Assembly: GCF_024125425.1 (NCBI RefSeq)
Contig: NZ_JAMXWN010000002.1
Span: 1 to 64,000 of the forward strand
DNA: 64,000 nucleotides
From: Sporolactobacillus kofuensis
GTDB taxonomy: Bacteria > Bacillota > Bacilli > Bacillales > Sporolactobacillaceae
Reading direction: 5' to 3'
The position numbers were made by a program, and so were the translations under genes. Under the pieces are notes generated by a model. It was not told the origin of the DNA and searched no databases. It saw nothing but the letters and a program-made list of their open reading frames with translations. Positions 9,488 through 16,492 of the stretch are shown piece after piece (the stretch's first letter is position 1; each line of letters opens with the position of its first letter).

Positions 9488-9490
9488 TGA
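8423..9490 (+). pseudogene. Continuation of the tandem beta-lactamase-like gene: rest of domain 2 and full domain 3
   Basis: Same reading frame as the preceding CDS, cut off by TAA 8420-8422. It begins TGENTDVSHDTGYI (the residues after KTG), finishes domain 2, and encodes a third complete domain with STIK, SDN and KTG to the stop at 9488-9490. An internal ATG at 8495 has no ribosome site and no signal peptide, so separate expression is unlikely. Without the stop the whole gene would encode 904 residues with three domains. Confidence 0.8.
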
Positions 9491-9521
9491 ATCTGGTTAA
9501 ATCTTTCAACTGTGTTCGATG

Positions 9522-9566
9522 ATCATGCCGGCGATCCTATATCAGGATCGCCGGCATGATTTTTTA
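9522..9566 (+). terminator. Strong intrinsic terminator
   Basis: A perfect 17-bp stem (ATCATGCCGGCGATCCT with 9544-9560) and a 5-base loop are followed by TTTTTT. It closes the beta-lactamase-like gene. Confidence 0.92.
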
Positions 9567-9953
9567 TGAAGAGGGCATGGATCGTATTCATTTAGATAGT
9601 ATCATTTCGTTATTGCAAGGTTGGTGAAAGGTCAAATCATGGCGTTGCTATTTATTTATGTCCGGTATATTACGACGCTTGTTTTCCATCTCGTTTGATG
9701 CCTGATTAGAGGCAAACGTTGGCTTTAATTAATTTCCCATAATTAAATGGACAAATAACCTACGCATCATCAAATTGCGCGGGTATTTGTCCGTTTTCTT
9801 GATACGAAATACTAGGCCAAAAATGATTTTAAATCGGAAAGTAATTTTGAGAGAATGATCTGTACTGTTGTTATTAAATGAATGATTGGTTTACATGTGC
9901 AAGTGAATAGAAGATTGAGGTCTTGTGTGGTGAGTGTAAAAGTCATGCTGAAT
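9567..9953. other. Intergenic with a second hairpin
   Basis: No gene seen. GGACAAATA (9749-9757) and TATTTGTCC (9784-9792), with further pairing inside and a T-rich tail, make a hairpin that could terminate transcription in either direction, for instance of the minus-strand gene at 9954. Otherwise nothing recognised. Confidence 0.45.
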
Positions 9954-10262
9954 TTAAAATTCGTAGTCCGGGTTATTGAAGGCGATCAGAAATTCTTCTA
10001 ATTCTTGATTGATCCATGTTTTTACATGATCAAGATGGTTGGACAGTTCTACGTGGTAGCTACGGATAAATGAGGGCTCGAACAAACCGATTAATTTTGC
10101 TGGCGAACCGTCTTCATTTTGCATGAAACATAGGTCATGTCTTGCTTGATACACCTGTTCACCGGACTTCAGCTCATACAGATAGTGGGTGCTGCTTGTG
10201 TCCAAAGTTGTAATCGCATCGGTACATGCTTGAATAAATGCTTCCTTGCCGTTGTTCATCAT
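9954..10262 (-). CDS. Hypothetical protein, 102 aa
   Basis: Not recognised. Start ATG is preceded on the minus strand by TTTGGAGG, a good ribosome site (a second ATG follows immediately). The product is acidic and soluble with no membrane segment or signal. It is a lone gene, transcribed away from the short gap before the sigma-like gene. Nothing in the neighbourhood suggests a role. Confidence 0.55.
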   Translation of the reverse strand: MMNNGKEAFIQACTDAITTLDTSSTHYLYELKSGEQVYQARHDLCFMQNEDGSPAKLIGLFEPSFIRSYHVELSNHLDHVKTWINQELEEFLIAFNNPDYEF

Positions 10263-10494
10263 TACGCCTCCAAAAGAATAGTTTATCGAGTTTGGGTTGG
10301 GATATCCCCATACATAAGCATGTCTTTAGTCCTGTTGCATCTTGGACTTTGGACATACCGTATCGTTTATAAATCTATTATGCAGGGAAAAATAGGAAGG
10401 AGGCAATCTAAAAATATGGAAAAATTTGAAAATATAGTGAACAATGACTAAATATAGGTCAAAATGAATGAAAATAAGATGGAATAGGAGTTAA

Positions 10495-11082
10495 CTATCC
10501 TTTCAATACTTGTACTCGAAGTGGTTTAAATTTTTTACATAAGCTTTTCTTCCAAGAGCGTACGGTGTTTTCGGATACATTGGTGAATTCGGCAATTTGT
10601 TTGGTTGTCCATCCTTTGATGATACTGAGTTCAAGGTATTGGTTCTCGCGGGGGCTGAGGAGTGAGCGGTATTCTTTGAGGTAGGCGAGCATTTGATCTT
10701 GAATGCTGTCGTTGGGTGATGTGTCCGGAATTTCAAGTGGCAAGTCTGATTGAGTCAACGTTTCATAGTTTCCTCGCTTCGAAAGCTTCCTTAAGTAATC
10801 GGATACATTGCCACGTATGGTTGAAGCTGCATAGGCGATAAAGACTGCTTCAGGTTCTCTATCCATACCAACTTCTGATAAGTTAAATCGGAGATTCGCT
10901 TGCCATAATGCGATCACTGCAATTTGTTCCAGTTCATCGTGATCAATATCGCCACCAAGATGACGTTTATAGCGGTGAAAGTATGTATGAACAGTTTTGA
11001 AGATCAGTGGTTCATATTTCTTCTTCAGTCTTTCAAAAGAATAAGTTAAATGATTGCACCACCACACCCTGCACAATAACAT
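10495..11082 (-). CDS. Sigma-70-like factor, copy 1, with replaced N-terminus
   Basis: From about residue 16 the protein (FERLKKKYEPLIFKTVH onward) is nearly identical to the 12161-12754 gene. It has region 2-like sequence (DELEQIAVIALWQANLRF) and a C-terminal region 4 helix-turn-helix (WTTKQIAEFTNVSENTVRSW). The first 15 residues differ completely from copy 2 and no ribosome site precedes the ATG. The true 5' end therefore seems to have been cut off by the junction with the dehydrogenase promoter at about 11043-11107. It may be a 5'-truncated, non-expressed copy. Family membership is clear; the target promoters are unknown. Confidence 0.6.
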   Translation of the reverse strand: MLLCRVWWCNHLTYSFERLKKKYEPLIFKTVHTYFHRYKRHLGGDIDHDELEQIAVIALWQANLRFNLSEVGMDREPEAVFIAYAASTIRGNVSDYLRKLSKRGNYETLTQSDLPLEIPDTSPNDSIQDQMLAYLKEYRSLLSPRENQYLELSIIKGWTTKQIAEFTNVSENTVRSWKKSLCKKFKPLRVQVLKG

Positions 11083-11106
11083 AAATCACTAAAACGAGCG
11101 TATACT

Positions 11107-11135
11107 TTGACAAAAATGTAAGCGCATTCTAAAAT
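11107..11135 (+). promoter_or_regulatory. SigA promoter with overlapping cre-like site (dehydrogenase copy 1)
   Basis: TTGACA (11107-11112), a 17-base spacer, and TAAAAT (11130-11135). TGTAAGCGCATTCT (11117-11130) in the spacer matches the CcpA cre consensus at about 12 of 14 positions, so carbon catabolite control is likely. The same arrangement is kept upstream of copy 2 at 59895. Confidence 0.7.
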
Positions 11136-11227
11136 ATAACTTGTTAAAACCATCATCCATCCAGAGGGATATTACCGCTCGATTGCGATATACCGCTTTA
11201 GGATCTATACCAGGGGGTTTGGGGATT

Positions 11228-12001
11228 ATGTCAAAAGGTACAGCAGTCATCACAGGTGCAGGACAAGGGATTGGTAAGAGTATTGCAGAACGTTTGGCAA
11301 AGGACGGATTTGCTGTTGTCCTTAGTGACGTTAATGAAGCAGTACTCAAAAGTGCAGTCGATGAATTCAAAGATGCCGGCTACCAGGTATCGTCGCTCGT
11401 CAGTGACGTCACCAAAATCGAAGACCAGAAAGCACTCGCTCAACATGCGGCGGATACATTCGGCAGTGTCGATGTTTTCGTGAATAATGCCGGTGTTGCC
11501 CATGTTGGACCAGTAATTGACCTGCAAGAGAAAAACCTGGATCTGCTGTTCAAAGTCAATGTCTACGGCACGGTATACGGAATCCAGGCAGCAGCGGAAC
11601 AAATGAAAAAGCAATCGACCGGTGGCAAGATTATCAATGCTTGCAGTATTGCCGGACATCAGAGCTTTCCGATGATGGGGCTCTATTCAGCAACCAAATT
11701 CGCTGTGCGCGGCTTTACTCAGGCTGCGGCAAAGGAACTTGCCAAAGATCATATTACCGTCAATGCGTACTGCCCAGGTATCGTTGGTACCGGCATGTGG
11801 GAACGTATTGACGATGTGATGACGAACTATCAAGGGATTAAGAAAGGTGAAGCGTTCAAACAGGCAATTGAAAGTATTGCACTAGGACGGAGCGAAGAAC
11901 CCGAAGATATCGCCAACTTTGTTTCCTTCCTGGCATCGAGCGATTCCGATTACATGACCGGACAATCTGTACTGATCGACGGCGGTATTGTGTTTAATTA
12001 A
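11228..12001 (+). CDS. Short-chain dehydrogenase, acetoin/diacetyl reductase type, copy 1
   Basis: A 257-residue classical SDR. The NAD(P)-binding GAGQGIG motif is at about residue 10, NNAG near 87, and the catalytic Tyr-Lys is in YSATK at about 153-157. Sequence style and length fit meso-2,3-butanediol dehydrogenase/acetoin (diacetyl) reductase, which interconverts diacetyl, acetoin and butanediol with NADH in overflow metabolism. The start is the ATG behind CAGGGGG rather than the upstream in-frame ATG at 11141. Copy 2 at 60015 differs at only about five residues, and about 60 bases of the leader are also shared. The substrate call is from family resemblance. Confidence 0.85.
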   Translation: MSKGTAVITGAGQGIGKSIAERLAKDGFAVVLSDVNEAVLKSAVDEFKDAGYQVSSLVSDVTKIEDQKALAQHAADTFGSVDVFVNNAGVAHVGPVIDLQEKNLDLLFKVNVYGTVYGIQAAAEQMKKQSTGGKIINACSIAGHQSFPMMGLYSATKFAVRGFTQAAAKELAKDHITVNAYCPGIVGTGMWERIDDVMTNYQGIKKGEAFKQAIESIALGRSEEPEDIANFVSFLASSDSDYMTGQSVLIDGGIVFN

Positions 12002-12046
12002 TCCAAGAAACTTTTTCAATAAAATGAAAGCGGTTTAGCGGGATTC

Positions 12047-12090
12047 TTGCTCAGGTTTACAGTTTTGACTGAGCAGGGGTCCTTTTTTAT
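12047..12090 (+). terminator. Terminator of dehydrogenase copy 1
   Basis: TTGCTCAG pairs with CTGAGCAG, followed by GGGGTCC and TTTTTT. A related sequence follows dehydrogenase copy 2 (60835) and occurs without the gene at 48313. Confidence 0.7.
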
Positions 12091-12160
12091 CGAAACAACG
12101 CAGTGGTCTGAGCTAAAAAGTAATACAAAATGCGTTAGGACAACTTTTTCAAGGAAGCAA

Positions 12161-12754
12161 CTATCGGTTCAATACTTGGCCTTTAAGCGGTTTTAATTTT
12201 TTACATAAGCTTTTCTTCCAAGAGCGTACGGTGTTTTCGGATACATTGGTGAATTCGGCGATTTGTTTGGTGGTCCATCCTTTGATGATACTGAGTTCAA
12301 GGTATAGGTTCTCGCGTGGGCTAAGGAGTGAACGGTAGTCTTTGAGGTAGGCGAGCATTTGATCGTGAATGCTGTCGTTGGGTGAGCTGTCCGGAATTTC
12401 AAGGGGCAAGTCTGATTGCGTTAACGTTTCATAGTTTCCTCGCTTCGAAAGCTTTCTTAAGTAGTCGGACACATTGCCACGTATGGTTGATGCTGCATAG
12501 GCGATAAAGACGGCTTCAGGTTCTCGATTCTCCCCAACTTCTGATACGTTAAATCGGAGATTCGCTTGCCATAATGCGATTACGGCAATTTGTTCCAGTT
12601 CCTCGCGATCAGTAGCGCCACCAAGGTGACGTTTATAGCGTTGAAAGTATGTATGCACTGTTTTGAAGATTAGTGGTTCATATTTTTTCTTCAGTCTTTC
12701 AAAGGCGAGATTCTGAGATTCGGACGGGTCGGCAAAATAGTCAGTAAATGGCAT
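12161..12754 (-). CDS. Sigma-70-like factor, copy 2
   Basis: A 197-residue protein with region 2-type (REELEQIAVIALWQANLRF, AASTIRGNVSDYLRKL) and region 4-type segments (LSPRENLYLELSIIKG, then KQIAEFTNVSENTVRSW). It resembles short alternative or ECF/ComX-like sigma factors. Start ATG has AGGAGG about 11 bases upstream on the minus strand, unlike copy 1, so this is the likely functional copy. It sits on the other side of the dehydrogenase in the same orientation as copy 1. This implies that a duplicated segment was split by, or carried, the dehydrogenase. Confidence 0.75.
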   Translation of the reverse strand: MPFTDYFADPSESQNLAFERLKKKYEPLIFKTVHTYFQRYKRHLGGATDREELEQIAVIALWQANLRFNVSEVGENREPEAVFIAYAASTIRGNVSDYLRKLSKRGNYETLTQSDLPLEIPDSSPNDSIHDQMLAYLKDYRSLLSPRENLYLELSIIKGWTTKQIAEFTNVSENTVRSWKKSLCKKLKPLKGQVLNR

Positions 12755-13275
12755 TCTTTGGAGATCCTCCTATGGAAATGTACTTGTCGAGAGATAAAGA
12801 AAGGGCAGCAAAGTCCAAGTCTAATGTCCCTCCTACACTTCCTAAATAGGAGTCCATTAACAAATTGGTGATCTAAATTTCGCTATTTTCTAATAACTTT
12901 GAACATAGATTTTTCAGTTTAGCATCACTCGGATAAATAGTTTTGATCTGCTCATTGAATTCGCTTGGGGGAGCGTATCCGTAAACGGTTATATAGGGGA
13001 AAAGGCATAGGATAAAATGTTTATAAGTGTATTATGCTAGAAAGCTAGATTTGTTATCAATAGGAATATTTGTAAAATTGTGACAAAAAATCTAATATTC
13101 ATTCTGATAAGGAAATGAAAATCAATAAGATTGGGCAAATGCACTCGGGGATTGGTTATGAGTATCGTGGCGAAATTCATTCAATCTTATTATTGCGCCT
13201 CATTGATTTATTAGGAATAGGACAAATTGAGGACAACATAAAATCTCCCGTAGAAGTGATTCGGGAGTGGCGCAC
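12755..13275. other. Intergenic with a possible minus-strand gene fragment
   Basis: On the minus strand, 13030 down to 12873 reads TVYGYAPPSEFNEQIKTIYP and then DAKLKNLCSKLLENSEI to a stop. It has no start codon and could be the C-terminal scrap of a lost gene. Nothing else is recognised. Confidence 0.3.
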
Positions 13276-14013
13276 ATGTTGATCACATTTTCCATGATTC
13301 AAGTACCTGTAGATATGATTTGTCCGACATATGATACACAGATATCGAAAAGGCAATTGAATAAACTAGTGAAGCAACTTCGGGCGGATGCTGCACTCCC
13401 TAAAATGATCATTGTTGAGAAGAAAGAAAGCGGGAATGATTTCTGGCTCGTTGCCGGTTATGATAATTATCTCGCCTATCAGAAGTGTGGATATAAGCTC
13501 GTCAGTTGTTTTTGCCAGCCAAGAACGGATGAAGTATTTAAAAGACTGGAGCAGCTGCAATGGATGTATTCGGGAAATTCCGGATGGATGGATAAGCATT
13601 TAAAGATAGCTGATCTTATGCGTAAGGAAAAATCTATTTCTTTTATTGCTGAGGCAATTGGTGTTCATGTATCTGATATTAAGCGTTATTTAATCGATCC
13701 TGCTATTCCGGAACCTATTGTAAAAAAAGCATTAAAAAATAATTCGAGTTTTCCACTTTTAAATGACATTGTCCGTTTGGATGAATCATGGTGGATTCGG
13801 AACCAATTGTTCGAACGAGCAGTTCTACCCGGGAGACAGCCAAATAATTTTACATTAGATAAAATGCAAAAATTAAAGTGGCTGCTCAAAATCAAACCAT
13901 TTGTTAGGTTGGTTGAGGATACAGAGCGATGGTCGGTGATTCAATTAACGGTTATCCATTATAAGGAGAGGCTTATTGACGAAATGAAGAAAGAAGTTGA
14001 GAAACGGTTATAA
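13276..14013 (+). CDS. ParB-like nuclease-domain protein
   Basis: About 245 residues. The N-terminal part (VPVDMICPTYDTQISKRQ, residues about 8-27, then LVAGYDNYLAYQKCG) resembles the ParB/Spo0J N-terminal (ParB/Srx) domain. It is followed by a helix-turn-helix-like stretch (KSISFIAEAIGVHVSDIKRYL). It could be a DNA-binding regulator rather than a chromosome partition protein, as no ParA neighbour is present. ATG 13276 is preferred over the upstream GTG at 13267 because GGGAG lies 8 bases before it. Function is uncertain. Confidence 0.6.
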   Translation: MLITFSMIQVPVDMICPTYDTQISKRQLNKLVKQLRADAALPKMIIVEKKESGNDFWLVAGYDNYLAYQKCGYKLVSCFCQPRTDEVFKRLEQLQWMYSGNSGWMDKHLKIADLMRKEKSISFIAEAIGVHVSDIKRYLIDPAIPEPIVKKALKNNSSFPLLNDIVRLDESWWIRNQLFERAVLPGRQPNNFTLDKMQKLKWLLKIKPFVRLVEDTERWSVIQLTVIHYKERLIDEMKKEVEKRL

Positions 14014-14048
14014 CCATCGAAAAAAAGAAAAAACATTGATGGAATATA

Positions 14049-14077
14049 TTTACATAAAGTGGTCACCTAACTATAAT
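14049..14077 (+). promoter_or_regulatory. SigA-type promoter upstream of the flagellin gene
   Basis: TTTACA (14049-14054), a 17-base spacer, and TATAAT (14072-14077). It lies about 220 bases before the flagellin start. No convincing SigD (TAAA/GCCGATAT) motif was seen, which is unusual for a flagellin. Confidence 0.55.
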
Positions 14078-14297
14078 AGAAATGGGTATAATGTCCTATT
14101 TATTTGCACTACGTTTTAAATATTATCTTCATCATTTCTTCTTCAATGATCCGCATTTCTTTTCTCTCAATCAAAAAAACTCTTTTAGCATTAGTTAACT
14201 AATAGAATAGAGCGATTTGTTCAATGGCAATGTTGCTCTCAGTATACTTTTTTATTTTGTAATCATTCAATCATCACTGTGGGGGAACGGGTTATCT

Positions 14298-15770
14298 ATG
14301 ATTATTAACCATAATATTAGTGCACTACTTGCAAGCAATCAATTGAATGTAAATAATCGTGCTAATGAGAAGGCACTGAGAAAATTGTCATCAGGATCGC
14401 GCATTACACGTGCGTCGGATGATGCTGCCGGACTAGCAATTTCTCAGAAAATGAAGGCGCAAATCCGCGGGTTGGAACAAGCGCGGAGGAATATTCAGGA
14501 TGGAATGTCATTGCTTCAAACAGGTGAGAGTGGATTATCGGAAATCGAAGATCCGAATTTGCTACGCATGCGTGAGCTGGCTGTTCAAGCAGCGAATGGG
14601 ACGTTAAGTTCGGAAGATCGGAGCATGATTCAAGAGGAACTAGAGGGGCTGAAAAGTAGTATCAATGCTATTGCTACAAATACAGAGTTTAACCGGATTA
14701 AACTATTGAGCCCTCCTATTGAAACAACGCCCCCGTCATCAACGAGCGGCAAGTCCGATATTGCTTTTGTCGTCGATGTCTCCGGCAGTATGGGCGGAAC
14801 AATCGATAATGTCATTTCCAATTTAGATGGTTTTGTCGATAAGCTTAAAAGCCAAGGCGTAGATTATCAGTTAGGATTGGTTTCTTATAGTGATAGTTCT
14901 ATAGGCGAACCATTATCCAAATGGGCGTTCACAGATGATGTTGCAGCATTTAAGAACAATATGGAAACGATGAGAAGTCACATGCTCGGTGGCGGAGATA
15001 TGAATGAATCCGGCCTGGAAGGAATTATGGATCCTGAAAAAGGTGCTATATCGCTGCCTTTAAGACCAGATGCATCGAAACAATTTATTCTTATCACGGA
15101 TGCGCCTGTCCATGACACGTCAGCAGATGGAGATGGCGGTGACGGATTGTCCGCGTATGACATTGATGATACAGCTCAGAAACTGGCTGAAGATCACATT
15201 AAATTGACAGTAGTCGGCCCTACTTCGGGTGAAGCCAGCGTTCAGTTGAAAAGATTATCCGACACAACTGGCGGAAGCTATCTTAACTTATATGGACCAT
15301 TTTCTACGCAATTAGATGCACTGGCTGAACAGATCGTTGATGATTCGGGCTCTTCAGCTGATGATGACAAGATGCCGGTATTGACTCTGCAAACCGGTGC
15401 GAATTCCGGAGAAACATTCTCGATCGAACTGTTCGACGCAAGAACAGCTCAATTAGGTATTGATCATGTAGCTGTTGATCCTATCGAAGAAGCAGAAAAA
15501 TCCATTGGCATGATTGATCACGCTATCGAGAAGATCTCTACTCAGCGTGCCAAGTTTGGCAGCTATCAAAATGCACTTGCCCACGAAGCAAGCAATGTCG
15601 AAAATTATGCGACGAACATCACTTCAGCCGAATCAAGAATATCCGATGCAGACGTTGCCAAAGAAGTCATGGAGCTAACAAAAAGCAATATCCTCCAGCA
15701 ATCTGCGATGGACATGCTCAGTCAAGCGGATCAACTTTCAAGCAATGTACTGAACCTATTGAAAGAATAA
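14298..15770 (+). CDS. Flagellin with a von Willebrand factor A domain in its variable region
   Basis: A 490-residue protein. Residues 1-135 are a normal flagellin D0/D1 N-terminus (MIINHNISALLASNQL, ASDDAAGLAISQKM, MRELAVQAANGT). Residues about 365-490 are the C-terminal flagellin half (LQTGANSGETFSIELFD, ending LLKE). Between them, about residues 150-355, lies a complete vWA domain. Its MIDAS-type DVSGS is at about 160-164, the later ITDAP aspartate near 268, and an Asp/Gly-rich loop follows. The vWA domain should be displayed on the filament surface and could bind a ligand via a divalent metal. The ATG at 14298 follows GGGGGAACGGG; the upstream ATG 14217 only extends into non-flagellin sequence. 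No other flagellar gene is nearby. Confidence 0.93.
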   Translation: MIINHNISALLASNQLNVNNRANEKALRKLSSGSRITRASDDAAGLAISQKMKAQIRGLEQARRNIQDGMSLLQTGESGLSEIEDPNLLRMRELAVQAANGTLSSEDRSMIQEELEGLKSSINAIATNTEFNRIKLLSPPIETTPPSSTSGKSDIAFVVDVSGSMGGTIDNVISNLDGFVDKLKSQGVDYQLGLVSYSDSSIGEPLSKWAFTDDVAAFKNNMETMRSHMLGGGDMNESGLEGIMDPEKGAISLPLRPDASKQFILITDAPVHDTSADGDGGDGLSAYDIDDTAQKLAEDHIKLTVVGPTSGEASVQLKRLSDTTGGSYLNLYGPFSTQLDALAEQIVDDSGSSADDDKMPVLTLQTGANSGETFSIELFDARTAQLGIDHVAVDPIEEAEKSIGMIDHAIEKISTQRAKFGSYQNALAHEASNVENYATNITSAESRISDADVAKEVMELTKSNILQQSAMDMLSQADQLSSNVLNLLKE

Positions 15771-15936
15771 CAGTTAATCATGTATCTAGATGCGGCTGTT
15801 ATGCAGTTAGCACAAAAATTTTTAGTACAGAGATTTGAGGAGTTCCGCCTCCTAACAAAAACATCACTGTAAGAAATTAATCCCTATTATCTCAACGAAT
15901 AACCAATCTAGAATTTATCAGTAGGCAGGCAAACCA

Positions 15937-16104
15937 ATGATGATTAAAAAAACAGGTTCGTTTCTAGGAAAAGCAGTGGGTACTATTACGGGTGAACCCA
16001 TCAAATGGTTGGGGAAAAAACTCAATAATGAATTTGTTCAGGATGTTGGTGAAAGTGCTTCGAATACTGCTTTAGAACTTCGTTCGGAACTAATTTGTAT
16101 TTGA
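15937..16104 (+). CDS. Small hypothetical protein, 55 aa
   Basis: Open frame MMIKKTGSFLGKAVGTITGE and onward to a TGA at 16102, with an AGGCAGG site before the ATG. It is a Gly/Lys-rich, amphipathic short protein, possibly the start of a longer gene that has been truncated. No family recognised. It lies between the flagellin and the LPXTG protein genes. Confidence 0.4.
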   Translation: MMIKKTGSFLGKAVGTITGEPIKWLGKKLNNEFVQDVGESASNTALELRSELICI

Positions 16105-16492
16105 AATGGTAAATATAAGTAAATCATTAAAAAAATGGAAAATATATTACAGACAAAATAGGAAATTAGGTGTACTATAATAGAATCATTGTTTTGGAAT
16201 ATATTTGAAATTATTCCAAAGAGAGGGGGATAGTAGCTTAAACGATCATTTTTTTCAGTTACATAGTCTCTGTATTGTTATGTGTTAATTTGGTAAATCT
16301 CACGTTTTATAGCCTCACTGGCAGCTTCGTACGATCTCTCAGCATCCTCAATTGATTAACTCTACTTTTTTTATTCTGAAGCTATTTTTCAAGATCTAAT
16401 CCTTTTTTGAATTTGTGGAAAGATGCAAAGAAAGTTGGAATTTTTATTTCTGATTTACAAGAGAACTGAAAGAGAATCAGGGGGAACGATCA
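16105..16492. other. Intergenic leader region of the LPXTG protein
   Basis: A+T-rich with a TATAAT at about 16174 but no clear -35. No gene seen. Presumably it contains the promoter and a long leader for the surface protein at 16493. Confidence 0.4.

Noticed and set aside
8495-9490. Independent beta-lactamase-like gene starting at ATG 8495
   Set aside because: It has no ribosome site and no signal peptide and is in frame with the upstream gene after a single stop codon, so it is the cut-off tail of one gene.
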